14,970 nucleotides of DNA from an uncultured Christensenella sp. Lineage in GTDB: Bacteria > Bacillota > Clostridia > Christensenellales > UBA3700. The stretch spans positions 1 through 14,970 of the forward strand of contig CAJUEA010000034.1 in NCBI GenBank assembly GCA_910584975.1, written 5' to 3'. This document shows, piece after piece, positions 6,411 through 13,664 of this stretch. How positions within the stretch are numbered: position 1 is the first letter of the stretch; the number at the start of each line of letters is the position of its first letter. The translations under genes and the position numbers were made by a program. The notes under the pieces were generated by a model. The model had not been told where the DNA came from, did not search any database, and saw only the letters and a program-made list of their open reading frames with translations.

Positions 6411-6560
6411 TTAATATTTAATTGGTAAATCAATTTTGGCAATTTTTAATTGTTTTGTCTTGCAATATGTTCAATCAAACTTCTGTTAAAAAGCAAATTT
6501 GATTTGCACTTAACACATTAAAAACGCATAAAGTAATCACGAAAATCTTTTTACAATAAT

Positions 6561-6589
6561 AGTATACATTACTAAAATAAAAATTGCAA
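6561..6589 (-). promoter_or_regulatory. Promoter of ribU
   Basis: Minus-strand TTGCAA (6584-6589) and TATACT (6561-6566) are 17 bp apart, placing the start about 145 nt before the FMN aptamer. It is back-to-back with the tsaE promoter, with only 8 bp between the two -35 boxes. Confidence 0.7.
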
Positions 6590-6597
6590 CTATTTAA

Positions 6598-6626
6598 TTG
6601 CAATTAATGTAAAAAAGTTATATAAT
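6598..6626 (+). promoter_or_regulatory. Promoter of the tsaE-ddl operon
   Basis: TTGCAA (6598-6603) and a perfect TATAAT (6621-6626) are 17 bp apart. The -10 ends 6 nt before the tsaE ATG at 6633, so the expected start point coincides with the start codon and the mRNA would be leaderless. No Shine-Dalgarno sequence is present. Confidence 0.75.
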
Positions 6627-6632
6627 AGCTTT

Positions 6633-7052
6633 ATGGAATATATTTCAAATAGTGTGAACGATACAACCAAATTTGCTGAAAAAATAGCAAATAACCTTGA
6701 AGGCAAGGAAATAATTTTGCTGAATGGCGATTTAGGGGCTGGAAAAACAACATTTACCAAGGCACTTTTTGCTGCGCTTGGTGTGAAGGACATTGTAACC
6801 AGTCCAACTTTTGCGTTTATGAAGGAATATAATGCAAAATTTAAACTTTCACATTATGATATGTATCGTGTGGAAAATGAAGATGAATTGTGGGAACTTG
6901 GAATAACTGATAATCTTTACGAAAGTGGGGTGGCTGTTATTGAATGGAATAAATTCACTGAGTTTCCTGAAGATAAAAAAATAATAAAAATTGATATTGA
7001 AAAATTGGGCGATAGCTCACGAAAATTTGTGATTGAGGAGGTTGGACAATGA
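6633..7052 (+). CDS. tsaE: tRNA t6A biosynthesis ATPase TsaE
   Basis: This 139-aa protein is the P-loop ATPase that works with TsaB and TsaD to make N6-threonylcarbamoyladenosine at position 37 of ANN-decoding tRNAs. Walker A GDLGAGKT is at 32-39, SPTFAFM at 57-63, the family block HYDMYRVE at 74-81 and VIEW at 102-105. The ATG at 6633 gives the usual N terminus for the family (a start like MEYISNS). It lacks a ribosome binding site and lies 6 nt after a consensus -10. The stop overlaps the next start by 4 nt (ATGA). It is first in a six-gene operon. Confidence 0.95.
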   Translation: MEYISNSVNDTTKFAEKIANNLEGKEIILLNGDLGAGKTTFTKALFAALGVKDIVTSPTFAFMKEYNAKFKLSHYDMYRVENEDELWELGITDNLYESGVAVIEWNKFTEFPEDKKIIKIDIEKLGDSSRKFVIEEVGQ

Positions 7053-7618
7053 ATTTTTTGTTTGTGGATAGCTGTCAAAACCAATTGTTTGTTTTGCTTT
7101 ATAACGATGGAAAATATTTTGTAAAAACAAGCAATGGAAACAAAAAACATAACAGCGTATTGTTGCCGTCAATCGACCAATTGCTTGCAGAAAGTGGGCT
7201 TACTATAAGTGAAATTCAAAACATTGCTTGCGTTGTAGGTCCCGGCTCATTCACAGGTATTAGGCTGGGTGTTACCACTTGCAATGGTTTGGCATTTGCA
7301 ACAGGAGCAAATCGCATTGCCATTAACACTTTTGAAAGTCTTGCATATAATAATACTAACCATATTTTGATTGCACTTGATTGCAGACATGGAAATTATT
7401 ATGCAGGAGAGTACAATTGTGGCAGTGAAATTTCCTTGATAAATTGCACAGAACAATTTTTGCAAGATTGTGATTTTGAGGTTATAAGATGGAATGGCGA
7501 GCGCGATGTAGAGCAAATTATTGCGTGCGTGCTAAACAAAATTGAAAATAAAGATTTTGTGGATATGTTCAGTCCGTTATATCTTAAGAAATCTCAAGCA
7601 GAGAGGGAAATTGAATGA
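7049..7618 (+). CDS. tsaB: tRNA t6A biosynthesis protein TsaB
   Basis: This 189-aa ASKHA-fold protein is the TsaD partner in threonylcarbamoyl transfer to tRNA. The family hallmark GPGSFTGIRLGV is at 64-75, and the C-terminal SPLYLKKSQAERE at 175-187 is also typical. The N terminus reads FVDSCQ, where many homologues have DTS. It is somewhat shorter than the usual length of roughly 220-230 aa. GAGGAGG lies just ahead of the ATG, within tsaE. It overlaps tsaE and rimI by 4 nt each, so translation is probably coupled. tsaD is not in the window. Confidence 0.94.
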   Translation: MNFLFVDSCQNQLFVLLYNDGKYFVKTSNGNKKHNSVLLPSIDQLLAESGLTISEIQNIACVVGPGSFTGIRLGVTTCNGLAFATGANRIAINTFESLAYNNTNHILIALDCRHGNYYAGEYNCGSEISLINCTEQFLQDCDFEVIRWNGERDVEQIIACVLNKIENKDFVDMFSPLYLKKSQAEREIE

Positions 7619-8034
7619 TAAGAATTGCCACAAAAAATGATTTGAATGCAATAGAAAATATTGAAAAAATATGTTTTTCTTCTCCTTGGTCACAACAAAT
7701 GTTACTATCTTCCATTGAAAATGGTTGCATTATGGTTGTTGCAGAGCAGTCAAATAAGGTGGTTGGCTATGCAGGAGTGTATCTGAGTGGAGACATAACA
7801 AATATTGCAGTTTTGCCTGAGTGTAGAGGCAATGGATATGGCAAAAAACTTGTTGAGGCTATTCAAAAAGAGGCAAAAGCACAAGGCATTCAAAGTTTGT
7901 TTTTGGAAGTGAGAGTTAGCAATGCTATTGCAATAGCACTGTATGAAAAATGCGGTTTTAAAAAAATAAACATCCGTAAAAAATACTATTCTGATGGAGA
8001 GGACGCGTTGATTTACGCTTTTGGGGGTGTTTAG
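7615..8034 (+). CDS. rimI: Ribosomal protein S18-alanine N-acetyltransferase RimI
   Basis: This 139-aa GNAT-fold enzyme transfers acetyl from acetyl-CoA to the N-terminal alanine of S18, and in many bacteria it accompanies tsaB and tsaE. The acetyl-CoA-binding loop CRGNGYGKKL is at 70-79. RimI-specific blocks are VRVSNAIAIALYEKCGF at 99-115 and RKKYYSDGEDALIY at 121-134. AGAGAGGGA lies upstream of the ATG, which overlaps the tsaB stop by 4 nt. Its 3' end runs past the start region of the next gene. Confidence 0.92.
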   Translation: MIRIATKNDLNAIENIEKICFSSPWSQQMLLSSIENGCIMVVAEQSNKVVGYAGVYLSGDITNIAVLPECRGNGYGKKLVEAIQKEAKAQGIQSLFLEVRVSNAIAIALYEKCGFKKINIRKKYYSDGEDALIYAFGGV

Positions 8035-8713
8035 TATTAACTATAAAATTGAAGGAAATGGGGATAAACTAATAGTATTTTTGCACGGCTTTGGTGGTGG
8101 CTTTGAAAGCTTTGCCGAAATTGCAAAAATGCTTTCTGATAGATATAAGTGTTTGCTTATATCTTTTTTTGAGAGCGAACCAGATTATCCACTCACAATT
8201 TTTGATTATTATAATTATGTAAAAACTTTGATTGAGTTGCAGCCGGCAAAGGAAATTATTGTGGTTGGGCATTCCTTTGGTGGCAGAGTTGGCATAAAAC
8301 TTGCAGCAAATAATTGTTGTGATAAATTGGTGCTTGTAGATAGTGCAGGCCTAAAGCCAAAACGAGGCATTAAGTATTATTGCAAAGTTTACAAATATAA
8401 AATCAGAAAAAAATTGGGGCTTAACACAGATAACTATGGCTCGAGCGATTACAAAATACTATCCCCAGTTATGAAAAAAACTTTTATAAATATTGTAAAT
8501 TATTATCAAAATAAAGAAATAGAACAAATAACAATTCCCACTTTAATATATTGGGGAAGCGATGACAAAGAAACTCCTTTAGAGTTTGCAAAAACTTTTA
8601 ATAAAAAAATAAAAAACTCACGATTGATTGTGATTGAAAATTGTGGACATTTCAGCTATTTGCAATCAAAAAGTACCTTTTATAATTGTTTGAGAAGTTT
8701 TTGTGGAAAATAA
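8021..8713 (+). CDS. Alpha/beta hydrolase fold protein
   Basis: This protein of about 230 aa has the full catalytic set: oxyanion-loop LHGFGGG at 21-27, nucleophile elbow GHSFGG at 83-88 (Ser85), an Asp in YWGSDD at 178-182 (Asp181 or 182) and His210 in NCGHF. The substrate cannot be read from the sequence; esterase- or thioesterase-like roles are possible. There is no ATG near the start. Candidates are TTG 8021, GTG 8027, or a rarer ATT at 8036 that has GGGGGTG (8024-8030) overlapping as a possible Shine-Dalgarno. The longest frame is given. It overlaps rimI and lies 13 nt before the next gene, within the operon. Confidence 0.85.
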   Translation: MGVFSINYKIEGNGDKLIVFLHGFGGGFESFAEIAKMLSDRYKCLLISFFESEPDYPLTIFDYYNYVKTLIELQPAKEIIVVGHSFGGRVGIKLAANNCCDKLVLVDSAGLKPKRGIKYYCKVYKYKIRKKLGLNTDNYGSSDYKILSPVMKKTFINIVNYYQNKEIEQITIPTLIYWGSDDKETPLEFAKTFNKKIKNSRLIVIENCGHFSYLQSKSTFYNCLRSFCGK

Positions 8714-8726
8714 GGGAGGTTTTTTT

Positions 8727-10274
8727 ATGCAAATTGTTATATGTTTGGTGCTTGCAATACTGCTGGTTATTGTTGCGATAAGAAATATCAATATAATACA
8801 GTTGCAAAGTTATAGTTTAGGTTTTTTCGGGGCGGAAATGAACTATCAAATAGGACTCTATCTTGCTGTGTTGATTGGTGAGATATTGTGTATGGTGTTT
8901 TCGCTTTTGCACATAAATTTTTGGTATCTAATGCTTATTGCATTTTGTGTGCCAATATTGCTTTATGTGATTTTTGATTTGTTAAAAAAATCAAAAACGC
9001 CACTTGTTGTAACAGCTCGCATTATGAGATATTTTGTGTTGTTTACGATTTTGACACTTGCACTATTTGGAGGAATTTATTATCTTTCGCTTTGCGTTAA
9101 CATAAGTATTTTTTACTTTGTGTGGATTAATTTGTTGCTTTCTCCACTTATGGTAAGATTTGCTTTTTTGCTTATCTTGCCACTTGAAAAACACATTCAA
9201 AACAAATACTTTGATAAGGCAGTAAAAAAGCTTGATGAGTGCAAAAGCCTTGTGAAAATCGGTATTACTGGCTCATATGGTAAGACTTCTGTTAAAAATA
9301 TAATGGCAACAATCTTAAGTGAATCGTACAATGTTGTCAAATCTCCATTCAGCTATAACACGCCAATGGGGCTTGCTAAAAGTGTGAATGACATAACTGA
9401 CGACACGCAAATTTTTATTATGGAAATCGGTGCAAGAAAGGTGGGAGATGTTGCAAAAATTGCAAAAGCTTTAAAGCCACAGGTAGGCGTTATCACAGGA
9501 ATTGCAGCACAACATTTGCAAACATTTGGTAGCATTGAAGATGTTATGCGTGGCAAGTACGAATTGATTGAGTCGTTGGATAACAATGGGCTTGCAGTGT
9601 TTAATGGCGAAAATGCACGCGTAAAAAATATGTATGACAGATGCAATTTGCCACGAAAAGTGCTGACAAATTTTGATAGTGGAAATATTTGTGTGGAAAA
9701 TTTGATAACCACCACAGACGGCACCTCATTTGATTTGAAGATTGGGGAATCCGTGCGAAATTGCAGAACAAAACTTATCGGAAGACACAATATTGAAAAC
9801 ATATTGCTTGCAGTAACTGTTGCTGTTGGGCTTGGAATGGATATTGATAGCATTTCTTATGGTATTGAAAAACTGGATTTTACTCCACATAGACTGGAGA
9901 TTATCAAAAGCAATGGAATAACTATCATTGACGACAGCTACAACTCAAACGAGGTGGGTGCAAAAGTTGCCTTGGATACATTGTCAATGTTTGACAGCAG
10001 AAAAGTTGTGTTATGTCAAGGAATTGTGGAAGGTGGCGAAAAAGAGGAAGAAATAAATTACAATCTAGGCATAAAAATCTCTAGTGTGGCAGACATTGCA
10101 ATTTTGGTTGGAAAACTTGGCGAAAAAATTCATAAAGGTTTAATTGACAGTGGTTACAATCCCACAAGAATTATCAGTTACAAAAATTTGAGGGATGCAC
10201 AAACTGCGTTTAAAGATACTTTGCGTGCAGGCGATGTTTTGCTCTTGCTTAACGATTTACCTGACAATTATTAG
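8727..10274 (+). CDS. Membrane-anchored MurF-like Mur ligase
   Basis: This 515-aa protein has about five transmembrane segments in its first 155 residues (roughly 2-18, 42-60, 66-86, 102-126, 129-153). They replace the UDP-binding N domain of classical MurF. The Mur ligase core follows: P-loop GITGSYGKTS at 179-188, then a MurF-like central domain with an IGARKVGD stretch and a DDSYNSN block, and a C-terminal domain. It probably adds D-Ala-D-Ala to UDP-MurNAc-tripeptide, or a related precursor, at the membrane. AGGGAGG (8713-8719) precedes ATG 8727; an upstream in-frame GTG (8703) lacks a site. The next gene, ddl, would supply its substrate. Assignment as MurF rather than another Mur ligase rests on that pairing and on motif similarity. 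Confidence 0.85.
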   Translation: MQIVICLVLAILLVIVAIRNINIIQLQSYSLGFFGAEMNYQIGLYLAVLIGEILCMVFSLLHINFWYLMLIAFCVPILLYVIFDLLKKSKTPLVVTARIMRYFVLFTILTLALFGGIYYLSLCVNISIFYFVWINLLLSPLMVRFAFLLILPLEKHIQNKYFDKAVKKLDECKSLVKIGITGSYGKTSVKNIMATILSESYNVVKSPFSYNTPMGLAKSVNDITDDTQIFIMEIGARKVGDVAKIAKALKPQVGVITGIAAQHLQTFGSIEDVMRGKYELIESLDNNGLAVFNGENARVKNMYDRCNLPRKVLTNFDSGNICVENLITTTDGTSFDLKIGESVRNCRTKLIGRHNIENILLAVTVAVGLGMDIDSISYGIEKLDFTPHRLEIIKSNGITIIDDSYNSNEVGAKVALDTLSMFDSRKVVLCQGIVEGGEKEEEINYNLGIKISSVADIAILVGKLGEKIHKGLIDSGYNPTRIISYKNLRDAQTAFKDTLRAGDVLLLLNDLPDNY

Positions 10275-10283
10275 GAGGTGGAT

Positions 10284-11414
10284 ATGTTGAAAGTTGCTGT
10301 TTTTTTTGGTGGAGATAGTGTTGAGTCGGATATAAGCGTAATCACAGGCATTGGGGCGTTGTCATCTTTGGATGCTGCAAAATATGATGGAATTGCCGTT
10401 TATGTTCGTGACAATAAATTTTGGGTTGCAGCTGACCAAAAGGCATTGAGCGTTGGGGTGTATTCAAAATTTAATAAGTCAAATTTTAAGGAGGTTTACA
10501 TTTCAAATAAGCGCCTTGTTTTTGCAAACAAAAGGTTTAAAGAAAAAGCTGTTGATATTGATGTTGCACTTTTGTGTATGCATGGTGGCATAGGTGAAAA
10601 TGGTGGCTTGCAAGGACTGCTTGAGGCTTGTGATATCCCTTACACCAGCACGGATATTGCAAGGTCTGCAATTTGTATGGATAAGACATTAACTCACATT
10701 TTCCTTACGAAAATCGGGGTTAATAATGTAAAATATCAGTTGGTGGATGACAAAGTGACAGAGGAAGAAGTAAATGAAATATTTGAGCAATTTGATGGTA
10801 ATGTGGTTGTAAAGCCTAATAGTCTTGGCTCTTCCGTAGGGGTGCAAGCAGTCAGTGACGGCAAGCAAATTTACAAGGCAATTCAAAATGCTTTGAGGTA
10901 TGACAAATTTGCTTTGATTGAACAAAAAGTTGACAATCTTGTTGAGTTTAATTGTGCTGGAATTTGCAGTGAGGGGCAAGTAATTGTAAGTGGTGTGGAT
11001 ATCCCTGTACGCAGCAAAGAAATTCTTGATTTTGGCGATAAGTATTTGATGTTTGACGGAAAGGCAAAACAGGAAAAATTTGATTTGTCCATCAATCTGA
11101 AAAAGATTATTATGGAAACAACTCGCAAGGTATATGAACAAATGGGCTTGTATGGAGTTGTAAGAATAGATTATCTTTATGACAAAGTAAGCGAGCAGTT
11201 GTATTTGAATGAAGTAAACACAATTCCGGGGTCAATGGCGTATTATTTATTTGCTGATTGTGGAATGGATTTAATGGACATAACTGATATGCTGATTGTA
11301 AGTGCCATCAAGCGTTACAAACAAAATAAATCGTTGATTAAGCGTTTTGACAGCAGTTTGTTGACTTTAAGTGAAAATAGTTCGCCCAAACTATTGCAAA
11401 AATTCCATAAATGA
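10284..11414 (+). CDS. ddl: D-alanine--D-alanine ligase
   Basis: This 376-aa ATP-grasp enzyme makes D-Ala-D-Ala for peptidoglycan in the cytoplasm. The N-terminal motif FFGGDSVE is at 7-14, HGGIGENGG at 100-108, the ATP-loop KPNSLGSSVGV at 177-187 and the C-terminal NEVNTIPGS at 309-317. AGGAGG (10273-10278) is 5 nt before ATG 10284, which I prefer to an in-frame GTG at 10278 that forms part of that site. The gap to the murF-like gene is 9 nt, so both steps of the D-Ala-D-Ala branch are co-expressed. The segment around residues 240-265 between the two ATP-grasp blocks is somewhat divergent, so specificity for D-Ala at the second position is inferred. Confidence 0.93.
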   Translation: MLKVAVFFGGDSVESDISVITGIGALSSLDAAKYDGIAVYVRDNKFWVAADQKALSVGVYSKFNKSNFKEVYISNKRLVFANKRFKEKAVDIDVALLCMHGGIGENGGLQGLLEACDIPYTSTDIARSAICMDKTLTHIFLTKIGVNNVKYQLVDDKVTEEEVNEIFEQFDGNVVVKPNSLGSSVGVQAVSDGKQIYKAIQNALRYDKFALIEQKVDNLVEFNCAGICSEGQVIVSGVDIPVRSKEILDFGDKYLMFDGKAKQEKFDLSINLKKIIMETTRKVYEQMGLYGVVRIDYLYDKVSEQLYLNEVNTIPGSMAYYLFADCGMDLMDITDMLIVSAIKRYKQNKSLIKRFDSSLLTLSENSSPKLLQKFHK

Positions 11415-11422
11415 TATATAAT
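11394..11422 (+). promoter_or_regulatory. Candidate promoter of icd inside the end of ddl
   Basis: TTGCAA (11394-11399) and perfect TATAAT (11417-11422) are 17 bp apart, the same box combination as the tsaE promoter. Transcription would start near 11429 and give a leader of about 145 nt for icd. Confidence 0.65.
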
Positions 11423-11433
11423 GTTTACATAAG

Positions 11434-11462
11434 TTGTTGATAAATTGTTTTTTTGATATTAT
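11434..11462 (+). promoter_or_regulatory. Second, weaker candidate promoter of icd
   Basis: TTGTTG (11434-11439) and TATTAT (11457-11462) are 17 bp apart. An alternative register uses TTGATA (11437-11442) and TATATG (11460-11465). Confidence 0.35.
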
Positions 11463-11483
11463 ATGACAGCTTAAAGTGAAAAA

Positions 11484-11538
11484 TATGGTGTAGTTTAATC
11501 GGCAAAGCAATCTTGCAAAATGCTTTTCGAACTTGCCT
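11484..11538 (+). other. tRNA-like segment in the icd leader
   Basis: TAGTTTAATCGGCAAAGCA (11491-11509) matches the D-arm consensus of a tRNA, and TTCGAAC (11526-11532) further on resembles a T loop, but no anticodon or acceptor stem forms, so this is not a working tRNA. AAAGCA (11504-11509) can pair with TGCTTT (11521-11526), and GGC with GCC outside it, giving an alternative hairpin. It could be a tRNA relic or chance similarity. Confidence 0.3.
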
Positions 11539-11572
11539 AAGTTATAAATTATTTAAAAGGAAGGATTTACTT

Positions 11573-12781
11573 ATGAATAAAATCAAAATGACAACCCCTA
11601 TCGTTGAAATGCAAGGGGATGAGATGACAAGATTAATTTGGGACTGGATTAAAGAAATTTTGATTGAGCCTTTTGTTGATTTGAAAACTGAGTTTTATGA
11701 TTTGGGACTTGTTGAAAGAGACAACACAAATGACCAAGTTACAATTGATGCGTCACTTGCTATTAAAAAATATGGTGTTGGTGTAAAGTGTGCAACAATC
11801 ACTCCAAACACTCAAAGAATGAGCGAGTATAACCTAAAACAAATGTGGAAATCTCCAAACGGAACTATTCGTGCAATTTTGGATGGTACTGTTTTCCGTG
11901 CACCTATTCTTGTAAAAGGTATTGTGCCATACATTCCATCTTGGGAAAAACCAATCACAATCGCTCGTCACGCTTATGGAGATATCTATAAAAATGTTGA
12001 AGCTAAGGTTGCAGAGGGTGGCAAGGCTAAACTTGTAATTGAGGATAAAGAAGGCACAAGAGAAATTGAAATTTTTGATTATGCAAAATCTGCAGGTGTT
12101 TGTATGGGTATGCACAATACGGACAAATCTATCACAAGCTTTGCAAGATCTTGTTTCAATTATGCGTTGGAGACAAATCAAGATGTTTGGTTTTCTTCAA
12201 AAGATACAATCAGCAAGATTTATGACCATCGTTTTAAAGATATTTTTAATGAAATTTTTGAAAATGAGTATAAAGAAAAATTTGCCAAGGCAGGCATTGA
12301 ATATTTTTACACTTTGATTGATGATGCTGTTGCAAGAGTAGTTCGCAGCAATGGTGGTTTTATTTGGGCTTGCAAAAACTATGACGGAGATGTCATGTCT
12401 GATATGGTTGCAACTGCTTTCGGTAGTTTAGCTATGATGACAAGTGTGTTGGTTGCTCCTGATGGCGTTATGGAATTTGAGGCAGCACACGGAACTGTAA
12501 CAAGACATTATTACAAATATCAAAAGGGCGAGAGCACATCAACAAATCCAATAGCTACAATCTTTGCTTGGACAGGTGCTTTCCGTAAGCGTGGTTTGCT
12601 TGATAACAATGCTGATTTGGTAAAATATGCTGATGCTTTGGAAAAAGCTTGTATTGATACAATTGAGTCTGGCTATATGACAGGCGACCTTGCTTTGATT
12701 TTCAAAAATGATGCTGTCAAAGTTACAAAATGCGAAACAAAAGAGTTCTTGAAAAAAATCGCTGAAAACATTGTTTTATAA
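11573..12781 (+). CDS. icd: NADP-dependent isocitrate dehydrogenase (eukaryotic IDH1-type)
   Basis: This 402-aa enzyme converts isocitrate to 2-oxoglutarate and CO2 with NADP+, feeding glutamate synthesis and NADPH supply. It belongs to the homodimeric type that includes human IDH1. Even the residue numbering matches: Thr77, Ser94, Asn96, Arg100, Arg109, Arg132 (in ARHAYGD) and Tyr139 are all present. The cofactor-binding HGTVTRH block lies near residue 305-315. AAGGAAGGA precedes ATG 11573. It has its own promoter and terminator, so it is a single-gene unit. The N-terminal IVEMQGDEMTR is typical of the family. Confidence 0.95.
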   Translation: MNKIKMTTPIVEMQGDEMTRLIWDWIKEILIEPFVDLKTEFYDLGLVERDNTNDQVTIDASLAIKKYGVGVKCATITPNTQRMSEYNLKQMWKSPNGTIRAILDGTVFRAPILVKGIVPYIPSWEKPITIARHAYGDIYKNVEAKVAEGGKAKLVIEDKEGTREIEIFDYAKSAGVCMGMHNTDKSITSFARSCFNYALETNQDVWFSSKDTISKIYDHRFKDIFNEIFENEYKEKFAKAGIEYFYTLIDDAVARVVRSNGGFIWACKNYDGDVMSDMVATAFGSLAMMTSVLVAPDGVMEFEAAHGTVTRHYYKYQKGESTSTNPIATIFAWTGAFRKRGLLDNNADLVKYADALEKACIDTIESGYMTGDLALIFKNDAVKVTKCETKEFLKKIAENIVL

Positions 12782-12830
12782 GGTATAAAATAAAAATATA
12801 GCATAATGATAAATTTGCATAAATAAAAAT

Positions 12831-12860
12831 AATGCACTGAATAGGTGCATTGTTTTTTTT
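12831..12860 (+). terminator. Terminator of icd
   Basis: AATGCAC (12831-12837) pairs with GTGCATT (12845-12851) around a 7-nt loop, followed by G and eight T residues. Confidence 0.9.
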
Positions 12861-13259
12861 GTCAATTTAATTTATTATTACATTAAATTTTGAATTTATT
12901 AAGCATTAGATATCAAAAATTTATGTGTAAAAGCGAAAATGCCATACGCAATATCTTTCCAATCAACACAGTAAGATAATGTTTTGTAATTATATAAGGT
13001 AAATTTATAAATATAATAATTATTTTATTTAAATCGAATAAAAATTTTAACTGATTAAAGGAAAGTAAGTTTATTTATTTTATTATAAATTGAAAATACT
13101 AAAAAATAAATAAATTTTTAAATCTTGACTTAATTATAAGCAAATAAATTAATTAAATTTTAAATATAAATCATTTTTACTGAATTGTAAAGTTTTATAA
13201 TAATAGTTATAGCAAAAGAATAATTGTAAAATTTAATTTAAAAATAGTGACAAAATCTA
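12861..13259. other. Very AT-rich intergenic spacer without recognisable gene
   Basis: About 400 bp between the icd terminator and the tRNA-Ser promoter reach roughly 85-90% A+T from about 13000 onward by eye. No open frame with a ribosome binding site was found on either strand. The one notable structure is a perfect 12-bp inverted repeat, TTTATTTATTTT (13070-13081) with AAAATAAATAAA (13103-13114), made only of A and T, which could be chance here. Confidence 0.5.
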
Positions 13260-13288
13260 TTGACAAATGTTTTTTTATTTGATATACT
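13260..13288 (+). promoter_or_regulatory. Promoter of tRNA-Ser
   Basis: TTGACA (13260-13265) and TATACT (13283-13288) are 17 bp apart; the predicted start is about 8 nt before the tRNA. It shares the 16-base string TTGACAAATGTTTTTT and the same -10 with the tRNA-Thr promoter at 2946. Confidence 0.8.
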
Positions 13289-13302
13289 ACAATAGCAATT
13301 AA

Positions 13303-13391
13303 GGAGAGTTGGCCGAGCGGTTTATGGCGCTAGTCTTGAAAACTAGTGATGGGTAACACCACCTGGGGTTCGAATCCCTAACTCTCCGCCA
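13303..13391 (+). tRNA. tRNA-Ser (anticodon UGA)
   Basis: This 89-nt class II tRNA has a long variable arm and encodes 3'-CCA. The acceptor stem is GGAGAGT with ACTCTCC and discriminator G. The anticodon stem CTAGT/ACTAG encloses CTTGAAA, with anticodon TGA at 13337-13339. The T arm is GGGG-TTCGAAT-CCCT-like and intact. It decodes UCN, mainly UCA and UCG. Confidence 0.96.
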
Positions 13392-13541
13392 GAAGCGAAT
13401 TGTATGAACACACGCCAAAGTGAGTTCGTACTTTTCCTTTTATATGAGTGTTTTGGCGTGCGAATACCCATTAAATACATATTGCCAAAACTGCCTGTTC
13501 CTACGGCGTGGCAAACGCAAAAGCGTGATGAACAAGGCAAT
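13392..13541 (+). ncRNA. Structured 3' trailer of tRNA-Ser, possible small RNA
   Basis: Between the tRNA and a strong terminator lie about 150 nt with several perfect inverted repeats: CACGCCAAA (13411-13419) with TTTGGCGTG (13452-13460), ATTGCC (13481-13486) with GGCAAT (13536-13541), TGTTC (13496-13500) with GAACA (13530-13534), and ACGC-AAAA-GCGT (13515-13526). The last three nest into one branched hairpin. The segment is much richer in GC than the spacer before the tRNA. No known RNA family was recognised; a remnant of an inserted element is an alternative. Confidence 0.4.
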
Positions 13542-13558
13542 TTTACTAAATAAAACAA

Positions 13559-13590
13559 AAGGCGCTTCGAAAAACATTTCGGAGTGCCTT
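13559..13590 (+). terminator. Terminator of the tRNA-Ser transcript
   Basis: AAGGCGCTTCGAAA (13559-13572) pairs with TTTCGGAGTGCCTT (13577-13590), 14 bp with two G-U pairs and a 4-nt loop, followed by ATTGTTT. Confidence 0.85.
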
Positions 13591-13599
13591 ATTGTTTAC

Positions 13600-13628
13600 T
13601 TGATTAAATATTTTGTTTTTGCTATAAT
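13600..13628 (+). promoter_or_regulatory. Promoter of the right-hand gene cluster
   Basis: TTGATT (13600-13605) and perfect TATAAT (13623-13628) are 17 bp apart, with an upstream TG one base before the -10 (extended -10). The predicted start leaves a leader of about 30 nt. Confidence 0.75.
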
Positions 13629-13664
13629 TTTTGTACGATAAACAGTAATTTGAGGAGATATTTT

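Noticed and set aside
13070..13114. A 12-bp A/T-only inverted repeat as terminator or binding site
   Set aside because: In DNA of nearly 90% A+T such repeats arise by chance and there is no transcript known to end here; mentioned only within the spacer description.
13343..13558. Minus-strand open frame of about 71 codons opposite tRNA-Ser with GIRTP strings
   Set aside because: It is antisense to the tRNA-Ser T arm and trailer; such GIRTP frames are a well-known false gene call from tRNA-Ser.
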